From a virus, in the IMG/VR virus record IMGVR_UViG_3300021961_000575, positions 1-25,505 of that record: a DNA stretch of 25,505 bases; one strand, written 5' to 3'. The notes under the pieces are model-generated. The model saw only the letters and a program-made list of their open reading frames with translations. It did not search any database and was not told the DNA's origin. Positions 16,416 through 23,857 of the stretch are shown piece after piece. The stretch's first letter is position 1, and each line of letters begins with the position of its first letter. A program made the position numbers and the translations under genes.

Positions 16416-18734
16416 TTATTGGAGCTTAGCACCAGCTGTCATTCTACCTATCTCAAGGCGGTTCATATCTACAACCATCTTTATTTGTGATATAGCTGCT
16501 GGGATTTGGTTTAGTCCTTCTCTAAGGCTCTTTAATTCAGCTAACATTGGTGATAAGTCAACTTGTGCTTGTGGTGTTTGAGTTGCTCTCATGTCACCAC
16601 GTTCCGCAACATTTAATGGCTTGATTCTAGCTCCTTCAGGCAATTGGACAATTTCAGGACCAACCTCACCTACTCTAACTGCTCCTCCTTCTTCTACTTC
16701 ACCACCAAATTGAGCACCTGGAGGTTTAGCTTGAGAGGCTATTAATCCAACCATAGTAGCTGTACCAGCTGCCGCAGCTGCTATACCTACAGGACCTAAT
16801 TTAGCACTTCCTGAGAATATATCAGCTATAGCTTTAGTAATTGATCTATATGCTGCTATTGCTCCTTTAGCAGCCATAGCAGCTAAAAATCCTACAGCTA
16901 CACTTAATAATGGGACTAATGCTACAGTTGAAGTTAAGATTGAACCCATAAATTCAGCTATCATTCCTAATGGACCTTCAGCTATATCTGTAAATAAGTC
17001 TTTCATTTTATTGATAGACTCATTAAACTTTTCTTGTAAGGTAATATTTTCTATTCTTTTAGCTACTTCTTCACCCTCAGCTGCTGCTATTTCATCATAA
17101 GTTTTACCTCTATATTGTTCTAAAAGAAGCATTTCACTTAATTCGCCAACACTCATACCTAATGATTGAGCAAATGCTTGTTGTTGAATAACATTCATTT
17201 GTTGGAAGTCACTAAAGTCACCCATTTGACTATTAATTTCATCCATCAATCCAGTTAGATTATTGGTAAGAGCAAAATAACGTGCTCTTTCTAAATTAAG
17301 TTCTTTACCAGTTAATAATTCAGCTTCTAATTCAGCTGAAATAGAATCTTCAAAGTTAAGTAAAGAACTAGCTATTTGATTTACTCCTTCTAAAGAAGTA
17401 CCTAATGCCTTAGCTTTAGCTACAGCTTCAGTTAATGCTGAAGTAGAACCTTTAAATTGAGCTAAAGTATAAGCTGAGGATTTACCAACCTCGGACATTA
17501 CTCCTTTAATATCTAATTGAACTCCATATTGAGAACTTACAGATTGAGCTATTTCATATGAATCTAGCTTTTGTTTAGCAAAATCTTCACCAGTAGCTTC
17601 AGCAAAGAATTGTAATTTAGCTGCTTCCTCACCTGAAATTTTAAGTAATTTAGTTAATTCAGTTTGAGTGATTAAATTTTCAGCATTGATTTTACCTTGT
17701 AAACCTAATAAAGTAGTTAATTCACCTTGAGCTTTAACTAAATCTCTAGTGTTAATTAAAACATTCCCTGAAGATGTAGCAGCATCTGAAAATTCTGCTC
17801 TTAAATTTCTAGCTTCACTAGTTGATAAAGCTAAATTCTTTTGCAGTTGAACAGTATCTTGGTTTACTGCTACTATAGCATCCTTTAATTGTTTAAGGAC
17901 AAATAATAATATAACAAAAGGATCACTAAGAGCTCTAAATGATTTTTGTAAAGTTTTAGAAGCTAACATTCCTAAAGCCTCAGTTCTGTCTACAACTCTA
18001 CCAGTTTCCTCATATATTTTCTTAATTTCTGTTTCAACTTCAGAAAATGCTTCAGAGGCTGATGCTCCTATACCTGGGATTGAACCCAAAAGTTTAGTTA
18101 GGCCTCCAGCTACACCTAATGCACCTTGGATGTCTTGTTCAACTTTTAATTCTTTTTTACGCTGCTCAGTTTGTTTTTCTAATTCAGCAGTATTTAAAAT
18201 ATTAAGAGCATATTGTTGTTGGAGGATAGATAAACTTTTAGCTTCTTGTTCGGCTTGGGCTGTTACTTGAGATAATCTACCTTTTAAACCAGCTAATCTT
18301 CTTTGATTAATTTCTTCTCCTTGAACTGCTTTTTCTAATTCAGCTTCAATAGATTTTTCTAAATTTTGTTGCTGCTGAACTATTTTAACAAAATCCTCAG
18401 CTTCTTTTTTACGTTTATCTCCTAATGAAGTAGCTAGAGAAGCTTGTACTGTCTGGCTTTTTTGAATTAGATCATTATTTTTAGCTATTTGCTTACTAAT
18501 AACATCAATACCATTTAAACCAGTTTTTTGGTTTAAAATAGCTTGATAAACCTGCTTATTAGTACCTAGTAATGTAGATTCAAATTGAGTACGTTTACTC
18601 TGGATTCCTAGAGTTTCTTTTAAAGAGTCAATAATAGAAGAAGAGATGTCTAAACTTTCTCTTCTTAATTGAGCAGTTTTTTCTAACTCACTATTGAGTT
18701 CCCTCTGCCTTAAAATTTCCTCTTGTGTAGCCAT
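16416..18734 (-). CDS. Tape measure protein
   Basis: Sets tail length and is expelled during DNA injection. The 772 residues show the typical layout: a long N-terminal coiled coil (about 8-200, rich in Gln/Glu/Lys/Leu), a helical middle with a short hydrophobic patch (272-281), hydrophobic Ala/Gly/Val-rich segments (about 590-627 and 648-668), and the C-terminal motif GGEVEEGGAVRVGEVGPEIV...LPEGARI (676-704) seen in many tape measure proteins. A short helical tail follows. At roughly 1.5 angstrom per residue the tail would be about 115 nm, somewhat longer than T4. It follows the gp26-like and overlapping ORF pair, the usual place for tail assembly chaperones. The motif ATATTTATTAC lies 15 bp before its ATG. 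Confidence 0.9.
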   Translation of the reverse strand: MATQEEILRQRELNSELEKTAQLRRESLDISSSIIDSLKETLGIQSKRTQFESTLLGTNKQVYQAILNQKTGLNGIDVISKQIAKNNDLIQKSQTVQASLATSLGDKRKKEAEDFVKIVQQQQNLEKSIEAELEKAVQGEEINQRRLAGLKGRLSQVTAQAEQEAKSLSILQQQYALNILNTAELEKQTEQRKKELKVEQDIQGALGVAGGLTKLLGSIPGIGASASEAFSEVETEIKKIYEETGRVVDRTEALGMLASKTLQKSFRALSDPFVILLFVLKQLKDAIVAVNQDTVQLQKNLALSTSEARNLRAEFSDAATSSGNVLINTRDLVKAQGELTTLLGLQGKINAENLITQTELTKLLKISGEEAAKLQFFAEATGEDFAKQKLDSYEIAQSVSSQYGVQLDIKGVMSEVGKSSAYTLAQFKGSTSALTEAVAKAKALGTSLEGVNQIASSLLNFEDSISAELEAELLTGKELNLERARYFALTNNLTGLMDEINSQMGDFSDFQQMNVIQQQAFAQSLGMSVGELSEMLLLEQYRGKTYDEIAAAEGEEVAKRIENITLQEKFNESINKMKDLFTDIAEGPLGMIAEFMGSILTSTVALVPLLSVAVGFLAAMAAKGAIAAYRSITKAIADIFSGSAKLGPVGIAAAAAGTATMVGLIASQAKPPGAQFGGEVEEGGAVRVGEVGPEIVQLPEGARIKPLNVAERGDMRATQTPQAQVDLSPMLAELKSLREGLNQIPAAISQIKMVVDMNRLEIGRMTAGAKLQ

Positions 18735-18749
18735 TAATCTAGGTTATAT

Positions 18750-18760
18750 GTAATAAATAT
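18750..18760 (-). promoter_or_regulatory. Putative phage promoter motif before the tape measure gene
   Basis: The coding strand reads ATATTTATTAC, matching ATATTTATAAT at 9 of 11 positions, 15 bp before the ATG. It lies directly after the hairpin at 18765-18794. Confidence 0.42.
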
Positions 18761-18764
18761 GGAA

Positions 18765-18794
18765 AGTCCCAAAGTTTGTTAATACTTTGGGACT
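18765..18794 (-). terminator. 11-bp hairpin between the gp26/partner genes and the tape measure gene
   Basis: A perfect 11-bp stem (AGTCCCAAAGT/ACTTTGGGACT) with an 8-base loop spans the stop codon of the 124-residue frame (18779-18781). On the coding strand it is followed by TTCC and then the promoter motif, not by a clear U-tract. It may be a weak terminator, an RNA-stability element or a processing site. Stem perfection in an AT-rich gap makes chance unlikely. Confidence 0.55.
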
Positions 18795-19153
18795 CTTTGA
18801 TCCTTACTATTATATTGTTTACTTACCTTAGCAAACTCAGGAGCATTTATAGTACCATCTTCATTTATGACATTGGTAGTGTTTCCTGATTTGGTTTGCT
18901 GTTTTTGAGCTTCTGCTTGTTTAGTGTAATGGTCTTGCAGTTTATTGAAAGTAAACTTTCTTAACCATACAGGCATATTATAGACTGTAGGATAATCATA
19001 ACCTCCATTACCATGGAAAATTATTTCATGTATTTCAGTAAATAAAGACGCTCTAAAATTAGAAACGTTCTGCAATGTCAGGCCAAAAAAAGTCAAGTCC
19101 AATTGGAATTGTGCGAAATCGACCGTCCTCCCCCTCGTAGGACATATCCACAT
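18779..19153 (-). CDS. Overlapping tail assembly protein, gp51-like or frameshift extension of the gp26-like gene
   Basis: A 124-codon open frame overlapping the gp26-like gene by 95 bp. The part beyond the overlap looks like a real protein: SNFRASLFTEIHEIIFHGNG, then YNMPVWLRKFTFNKLQDHYT and a charged Gln/Lys-rich tail. The first 23 residues (MWICPTRGRTVDFAQF...) merely read the gp26-like gene in another frame and look non-native. I therefore think the true product starts by frameshift at the run of seven T (19085-19091): a +1 or -2 shift joins residue 237 of the gp26-like protein to this frame, giving about 338-339 residues. Independent initiation at the ATG at 19153, or a sequencing error in the T run, remain possible. 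The position before the tape measure gene fits a G/GT-type tail chaperone pair. Confidence 0.6.
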   Translation of the reverse strand: MWICPTRGRTVDFAQFQLDLTFFGLTLQNVSNFRASLFTEIHEIIFHGNGGYDYPTVYNMPVWLRKFTFNKLQDHYTKQAEAQKQQTKSGNTTNVINEDGTINAPEFAKVSKQYNSKDQRVPKY

Positions 19154-19796
19154 CTGGCATTGTATTTTTATAATGGTCTCTTAGTGCTCTTGAATCTGAT
19201 GCTAGAAGGTAATTGTCTATAAAATTGACAATAGTACTCATATCACGATTACCTCCTACTGAAGTGATAATGAAACGGAATCGAGTGGTTAATTCACCTG
19301 CGTTAGGATTTACTTTTCTTAAACCTTCTAATTCTTTAGTGATCATTTTTTCATCCTTACCTGTTAAAAGCTTAAAGGTAATTTGAGTAGTAGTTTGAGG
19401 AAGTGTATAAGAAAATTCATTATTTCCCTCAGTTAGACCTGTAAAGTCATTATTGATGTTCTCTAGCTTAGATAAGTCAATGGTTTGTGTCTTACTTCCG
19501 TATGATACGGTGTAATTTGAACCGTAACCTAAGATACGAGCAGCCACTAATAGAGCATTCTTATCGCCTATTAACAAGTCTTCTAAGTTAAATTTAGGAC
19601 TGATGATAAGTGATTCTAGTAATTTATCTAAAACTATACCTTGCTGAATATAGTTAGCGTTAGCTAGGATATCTTCTTCCTTAGCTGTCATATATTTCAT
19701 TTCTACTTTACCTTCTTTAAGAGGATGTTCGGCTGGATAAAAGAAGCCTTTAGAAGGTAGTTCAACTGTTTCAGTTGGGAATTTAAATTCTGGCAT
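19059..19796 (-). CDS. Baseplate/tail assembly protein, T4 gp26-like
   Basis: A 245-residue protein of the T4 base plate (gp26) type. The N-terminus ELPSKGFFYPAEHPLKEGKV is followed by EMKYMTAKEEDIL (33-45), a conserved-looking signature of these proteins in T4-like phages. A helical region with ELEGLRKVNPNAGELTTRF follows, and the end is IPIGLDFFWPDIAERF. The position (after the tube, before the tape measure) and an overlapping downstream frame match the tail assembly chaperone locus of other tailed phages, so it may act as a chaperone of the tape measure rather than as a virion part. A GTATTTATAAA motif lies 24 bp before its ATG. An unusually GC-rich patch (about 19120-19137) lies in the overlap region. 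Confidence 0.75.
   Translation of the reverse strand: MPEFKFPTETVELPSKGFFYPAEHPLKEGKVEMKYMTAKEEDILANANYIQQGIVLDKLLESLIISPKFNLEDLLIGDKNALLVAARILGYGSNYTVSYGSKTQTIDLSKLENINNDFTGLTEGNNEFSYTLPQTTTQITFKLLTGKDEKMITKELEGLRKVNPNAGELTTRFRFIITSVGGNRDMSTIVNFIDNYLLASDSRALRDHYKNTMPDVDMSYEGEDGRFRTIPIGLDFFWPDIAERF
19085..19091 (-). other. Candidate frameshift site: run of seven T
   Basis: The coding strand reads GAC TTT TTT TGG in the gp26-like frame. Slipping +1 or -2 enters the long downstream frame that continues for 101 codons. A -1 slip ends at once (TTG GCC TGA). The site lies nine codons before the gp26-like stop. A purine-rich GAGGGGGAGG lies roughly 40 bases upstream, which is farther than usual for a stimulatory Shine-Dalgarno element. 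Confidence 0.45.
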
Positions 19797-19820
19797 AAAT
19801 TATTTGTTATAACTTGTATG

Positions 19821-19831
19821 TTTATAAATAC
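19821..19831 (-). promoter_or_regulatory. Putative phage promoter motif before the gp26-like gene
   Basis: The coding strand reads GTATTTATAAA, a 9 of 11 match to ATATTTATAAT, 24 bp before the ATG. It lies in the 63-bp gap after the 103-residue gene. Confidence 0.42.
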
Positions 19832-19859
19832 TATAAAGGGAGGTTCTTTAACAGGTTAA

Positions 19860-20171
19860 TTAATATGATTTATTAAAACTTAAAGATTTAAGTTCTTTTT
19901 TGGTTTTCTCGTCAAGTTTATCTACTCTACTATCAATATGGCGATAGAGACTTTCTAATTCTCGTTGAGTGTTATTATTTAATAGATCTGTGTAATCAAT
20001 ACATCTATGTTCAAGAGCATTGTTGTCACGAATAATTGCTTCATCAATGCTTTGAAGAATATTGATTTGTTTTTGGAGATTTTTGATTTCCATATAATTC
20101 ATAAACGTAACCACAACCATTGCAATAGTAATGACAGCAGCTACACCTAAAATAAATGATGTTGTTTCCAT
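19860..20171 (-). CDS. Small membrane-anchored coiled-coil protein (103 residues)
   Basis: A 103-residue protein with one N-terminal hydrophobic helix (about 5-24, SFILGVAAVITIAMVVVTF) and then a charged heptad-rich region (about 27-95, EIKNLQKQINILQSIDEAI onward) that should form a coiled coil. No signal-peptidase site is obvious, so it is probably membrane-anchored with the coil on one side. I cannot assign a function; possibilities are a spanin-like or holin-associated protein, an inner-membrane factor for injection, or an assembly scaffold. It is preceded by a strong terminator (20236-20257) and lacks a good copy of the promoter motif, so it may have a separate promoter in the 111-bp gap. 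Confidence 0.72.
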   Translation of the reverse strand: METTSFILGVAAVITIAMVVVTFMNYMEIKNLQKQINILQSIDEAIIRDNNALEHRCIDYTDLLNNNTQRELESLYRHIDSRVDKLDEKTKKELKSLSFNKSY

Positions 20172-20235
20172 AGTTTGTTTAGTATTTAGATGTCAAAGAA
20201 CCTATCCCTTATAGATTGAGTTGTAAGATAAAAAA

Positions 20236-20257
20236 AAGCTTGCCGAGTGGCAAGCTT
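20236..20257 (-). terminator. Intrinsic terminator after the tail tube gene
   Basis: A perfect 9-bp stem (AAGCTTGCC/GGCAAGCTT) with a 4-base loop, followed on the coding strand directly by a run of T (complement of the A run from 20231). It lies about 25 bp after the tube stop codon. This is the clearest Rho-independent terminator in the window. Confidence 0.88.
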
Positions 20258-20282
20258 AATTTTAATTTTGGTAAAAAACTTC

Positions 20283-20771
20283 TTAGAAGTTTAGTACACA
20301 GTAATCCATACCCATAGTAACAGTGAGGTTTACAGCACCCGCATCTGTATCCCAGTTATATTCACCAAAGTTAGCAGACTTAATGAATGCGCCTTTAATT
20401 ACCCATTCTGAAACAATATCACCAACAGGACCTAATACTTGGATAGTTGGATCCTTCTTATAGAAGTCGGAGTAACCATCTCTACCTGTTACTGATTCGT
20501 GGTGTAAACGAAGCCATTCAATTACTGCTTGAGCACCTGAAGGTGTGATTGGATCGTATAGTGTCATAGTCAAATCATTCCAAACAGTTCTACCTTTTAC
20601 TTTGCGGTAGATGTTGATATGGTTTAATCTGATTTCACCTTGATCGAAGCCTACCGCTGATAAACCTTTAATCATGAAGGCTGGAATGCCTGTGATTGAG
20701 AAGATAAATCTATTCTGAACTTTAGGTTCGAATGGGGTGAAGAAAATATCGTTTATACCTAATACTGCCAT
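20283..20771 (-). CDS. Tail tube protein, T4 gp19-like
   Basis: Major subunit of the inner tail tube through which DNA passes. At 162 residues it is nearly the length of T4 gp19 (163). Typical features are the N-terminal FEPKVQNRFIFSITGIPAFM, KGLSAVGFDQGEI, the strand-rich HINIYRKVKGRTVWNDLTMTL with a DPITPSGAQAVIEW helix, and the C-terminal SEWVIKGAFIKSANFGEYNW followed by LTVTMGMDYCVL. It lies after the sheath gene with a 46-bp gap, has its own ATATTTATAAT motif and its own terminator. Independent, strong transcription fits a protein needed in more than a hundred copies per virion. Assignment is secure. Confidence 0.93.
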   Translation of the reverse strand: MAVLGINDIFFTPFEPKVQNRFIFSITGIPAFMIKGLSAVGFDQGEIRLNHINIYRKVKGRTVWNDLTMTLYDPITPSGAQAVIEWLRLHHESVTGRDGYSDFYKKDPTIQVLGPVGDIVSEWVIKGAFIKSANFGEYNWDTDAGAVNLTVTMGMDYCVLNF

Positions 20772-20791
20772 TTTGCTGTGTTATTTATTTT

Positions 20792-20802
20792 ATTATAAAT
20801 AT
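20792..20802 (-). promoter_or_regulatory. Putative phage promoter motif before the tail tube gene
   Basis: The coding strand reads ATATTTATAAT, an exact copy, 20 bp before the ATG in the 46-bp sheath/tube gap. Together with the terminator after the tube gene it would define a single-gene transcript. Confidence 0.55.
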
Positions 20803-20817
20803 TTGTGTTTGAAACTT

Positions 20818-22569
20818 TTACGCTGGGAAAGTTGCACCAGTTGGTAAGACGCTGAAGTCAAGATAGATGAATTCTGCTGTCTTAGTTGGCTGGATGAAGA
20901 TTTGACCTACTAATTGGTTTCTGTCAATTACGTCTGCAGTATTATTGGAATCATCCATGATTACTCTAAACGCGTATAAACCTTGTCTCTGTTGTACTGA
21001 CTCTAGATATGGGTTTACAATTGATAGGAAGTTGTTTCTAGTTGTTAAAGTATTTTGTTCAAACACTAAGTTGTTAGCTACTTGAGAAATGAATCCTTTA
21101 AGTTGAATTAACAATCTACGAACATTTACTCTATCAAGAGCAGATGACTTAGTTTGTAATGTTTTCTGACCGTATACTACAACTCCAGTTCCTGGGAATG
21201 TTGCAATTGGGTTTACTTTACCTGTATAGAGATCATCACGATCAGCTTGAGAGAGTTTTTGTTCTGCTCTAATTACTTGACCTAAACCACCTCTGTTAAT
21301 ACCTGCTGGAGCAAACCATGGATCAGCAGCTCTATCATTGAAGGCATAAACACCTGGAATCAAAGCTGAAGCTGGTACCCAAACATTCTTACCTGTTTCT
21401 GGGTCAAGTACTTGACACCATGGCCAGTAAGTAGCGGCGTATGAAGTATCTCTAGAAGCAGCTTGAGATGTTACAGCTCCTACAGTTGAACCGTAGGTAA
21501 CCATATCTGGAATGTAGATATTGTCTCCTCTATTCTGAGTATTTGTAATGATGCTTGTAACAGCTGAGCTATGAGAAGCGAAAGAATTTACTAAACCTGG
21601 AGTTACTAATAGATTGAATCTGTAATCATCTTGGTTAGATAACAAGTTGATCATATTAGTGTAATCAATTGCTAATAGACCTTGTGAGTTAGTATTAGTA
21701 ATTAGGTTGTAGTACTTATTTCCAGCTGTAGATATAGGATCACCAGTTGCGGCTGTGAATGAACCACTAGCGTTTATTGGAAGTGAGCTTGTATAAGCTG
21801 GTTTAAAGTTTCCGTTATTATCAAAGTAATTTGGAGTAGGAGTAGTTACTGATTTTACTCTAATGTAATTTGATCTGTTAGCGTAAGAACCTGAAGTGGT
21901 AAGCTGATTAGTTGATGGGTTGTAGTTTTGAGTTTGGTCACCAATTACAGCTGCAATGAAGTTACCTTGAGTTGGATCTAATGATAAGTTAGTCCAAGTC
22001 TCTAATACAATCTGACTGTTTGTAGTGTCATTACCTTGTCTTACTAATAGAGTAAATGTACCTGAAGAAGTACTAGCATTTTGAATTGCCCATCTAACGT
22101 TATTTGAGGTACCATTTACTAAAGCTCCAGACGTATCTAGTGCTCCTGAACTGTTCATGATAACACCTTCAGAGATAGTTTCCAAGATGAAAGCTTCAGT
22201 ACCGGCAGCATTAACAATTGAAACACCAGCACCAGCACCACCACTTACAGAGGCTGTAGCTGTAGTAGCTGGAGCCCAAGTTGCAGAAGCACTTACTACT
22301 CTAGCTACTAGAAGTGAAGTACCGCCGTTTAAGAAGTAATTGTAGGCTGTTAAGGCTGTTAAGTATGAGTATGAATCACCACCACTAACAAAAGCACCAC
22401 CAAACTTGTTAATATAGTCTGAGTAAGTGGTTATAATGGTTGGGATTTCAACTGGTCCTTTTGTTGTTGGGCCGATGATAGCTGCTCCAACTGCGGCTGG
22501 AGTTTGAGTTAAAAATGACTGATCGTTTTCTCTTGCTAAAACACCAGGTGATACTAAAGTTTCTGCCAT
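20818..22569 (-). CDS. Contractile tail sheath protein, T4 gp18-like
   Basis: Forms the contractile sheath around the tail tube. The 583-residue protein has the N-terminal SPGVLARENDQSFLTQTPAAVGAAIIGPTTKG pattern of sheath proteins, an N/T/S-rich variable middle domain (about 100-300, probably the exposed surface), and the conserved C-terminal domain: FNDRAADPWFAPAGINRGGL, RVNVRRLLIQLKGFISQVAN, RNNFLSIVNPYLESVQQRQG, then GQIFIQPTKTAEFIYLDFSV. T4 gp18 has 659 residues. The gene has its own promoter motif 21 bp upstream, and follows three glycosyltransferase genes. The S/T-rich middle domain is a candidate target of those enzymes, but this is inference. Confidence 0.93.
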   Translation of the reverse strand: MAETLVSPGVLARENDQSFLTQTPAAVGAAIIGPTTKGPVEIPTIITTYSDYINKFGGAFVSGGDSYSYLTALTAYNYFLNGGTSLLVARVVSASATWAPATTATASVSGGAGAGVSIVNAAGTEAFILETISEGVIMNSSGALDTSGALVNGTSNNVRWAIQNASTSSGTFTLLVRQGNDTTNSQIVLETWTNLSLDPTQGNFIAAVIGDQTQNYNPSTNQLTTSGSYANRSNYIRVKSVTTPTPNYFDNNGNFKPAYTSSLPINASGSFTAATGDPISTAGNKYYNLITNTNSQGLLAIDYTNMINLLSNQDDYRFNLLVTPGLVNSFASHSSAVTSIITNTQNRGDNIYIPDMVTYGSTVGAVTSQAASRDTSYAATYWPWCQVLDPETGKNVWVPASALIPGVYAFNDRAADPWFAPAGINRGGLGQVIRAEQKLSQADRDDLYTGKVNPIATFPGTGVVVYGQKTLQTKSSALDRVNVRRLLIQLKGFISQVANNLVFEQNTLTTRNNFLSIVNPYLESVQQRQGLYAFRVIMDDSNNTADVIDRNQLVGQIFIQPTKTAEFIYLDFSVLPTGATFPA

Positions 22570-22590
22570 TTTGATAATAGGTTATATTTT

Positions 22591-22601
22591 ATTATAAATA
22601 T
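22591..22601 (-). promoter_or_regulatory. Putative phage promoter motif before the sheath gene
   Basis: The coding strand reads ATATTTATAAT, an exact copy, 21 bp before the ATG. It overlaps the end of the hairpin at 22598-22631. A related copy (ATATTTATTAG) lies at 22664-22674 over the stop codon of the upstream glycosyltransferase gene. Confidence 0.55.
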
Positions 22602-22631
22602 CAAGCCCTTGTTCAAAAAACAGCTTGATAT
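22598..22631 (-). terminator. Hairpin between the glycosyltransferase and sheath genes
   Basis: A perfect 9-bp outer stem (ATATCAAGC/GCTTGATAT) with possible additional inner pairing (TGTT/AACA). On the coding strand it is followed by TTATAATAAA, not a clean U-tract, and its last bases are shared with the promoter motif. It could terminate the glycosyltransferase transcript, stabilise an mRNA end, or regulate the sheath promoter. Confidence 0.5.
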
Positions 22632-22663
22632 ACGCAACCTTAAAAAGACAGAACTACTTATAT

Positions 22664-23857
22664 CTAATAAATATTAAGTACTTTTTCTAGAGATTTTATT
22701 ACCATCTCTGGGGTAATTGATTTAGTACATTCAAAATGTCTTGGAGTATCTTTATGATCTGGGCACCATTCCCAATCTCCTGGGTTTAGCCACTCACGAT
22801 TAAAACATCCTGAACAAAGTCCTGCCGGAGTATAAATACGCTCACAATCTTCAAATTCACTGTATGGTTCTGAGAATCCTGAGATGAGTATTGTTTTTTG
22901 TCCTAATGCCCAACTTAACCAACTTAAACCACTACCTACACCAATAAAAGCATTAGCATGTACTATGTCATTCATTCGGTCCTCAAGTGGTAAATTGCCA
23001 GTTTTATTAACTACATTCTTTAAAGTACCACCTAATTTAGAATCATGCCATTCATCATTTAAAGGTTCACTTGTAATCATAACTGCCTTATAGCCGTTAT
23101 CATTTAACCAGTTAATGACACGCTGCCAACCCCCTGGGTAATTCCAGTACTTAGCATGAGCTGAAGCATGAGGGGCAATTACAACATATTTTTGTTTAAT
23201 TGACTTTGGTTTTTTCTTTAAGTATACTCTTGGTTTAATTTCAGTATACTCTAAACCTAAAATGTCTGATGATGTTTGAGCTAAAGGTAAGTTTTTAAAC
23301 TCACGAACATTTTTATCTAAGTTAATTGAATGGTCTTCATTATAGAACCACCCAACATTATACATGGCATACAAGTCATGGACTGTAGTACCAGGTTTTA
23401 CAAATTCAATGTCTTTGTAAGTTTTAGCAAACCATTCATTATGGAATGTAGATACAATAAGTTCACATTTATGTTTTTTTCTAAACTCTTCTATATGGGG
23501 GAACCATGCTAAAGTATCTCCTATGGCTGAAGAATCCATATGGATGTAAACTCGTTTACCTTCAGCGTTATATTTGTGTTCAAATACTAAGTCATCATCT
23601 TCATATACTTGAACTAACCAGTTTGTAAAGTATTTACGATTGGTACGAGTCCACATATTATTTGAGATACTACTTTCATGTACTACCTCATTTTTGTCTT
23701 GGTCTATAAATTTTACAATATAGTCTCCTTTTTCAGAACCTAAAACCTCTAAAAAGGCACCATCAAGAAAATGACATATAAAAGTATTTTTAGACTCCTT
23801 ATAAGGTAATCCTAAAATCTTTACATTATTATAAATTTCCTTTAAGACTTCTTTCAT
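22664..23857 (-). CDS. Protein O-heptosyltransferase-like glycosyltransferase, TibC/Aah (BAHT) family
   Basis: Resembles bacterial autotransporter heptosyltransferases, GT-B enzymes that attach heptose to Ser/Thr of surface proteins. Characteristic parts: SSAIGDTLAWFPHIEEFR (109-126), a nucleotide-sugar domain beginning YVVIAPHASAHAKYWNYPGG, the signature FIGVGSGLSWLSWALGQ (304-320) and ISGFSEPYSEFE, then the four-cysteine iron site C348-x2-C351, C365, C377 (in CSGC, WCPDH and FECT). All four cysteines are present, so the metal site looks intact. The sugar donor and acceptor here are unknown; virion proteins such as the neighbouring sheath are one possibility. It overlaps the upstream GT4-like gene by 29 bp, so the two are translated together. 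Family assignment is strong; substrate is not. Confidence 0.87.
   Translation of the reverse strand: MKEVLKEIYNNVKILGLPYKESKNTFICHFLDGAFLEVLGSEKGDYIVKFIDQDKNEVVHESSISNNMWTRTNRKYFTNWLVQVYEDDDLVFEHKYNAEGKRVYIHMDSSAIGDTLAWFPHIEEFRKKHKCELIVSTFHNEWFAKTYKDIEFVKPGTTVHDLYAMYNVGWFYNEDHSINLDKNVREFKNLPLAQTSSDILGLEYTEIKPRVYLKKKPKSIKQKYVVIAPHASAHAKYWNYPGGWQRVINWLNDNGYKAVMITSEPLNDEWHDSKLGGTLKNVVNKTGNLPLEDRMNDIVHANAFIGVGSGLSWLSWALGQKTILISGFSEPYSEFEDCERIYTPAGLCSGCFNREWLNPGDWEWCPDHKDTPRHFECTKSITPEMVIKSLEKVLNIY

Noticed and set aside
20781-20802. True T4 late promoter (TATAAATA) on the plus strand
   Set aside because: The word is present, but points away from the gene it precedes, and no plus-strand genes exist here. 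The coding-strand reading as a phage-specific motif is preferred.
22591-22674. CRISPR array or tandem repeats in AT-rich gaps
   Set aside because: Repeated short words here are the promoter motif and hairpin arms; there are no regularly spaced repeats.
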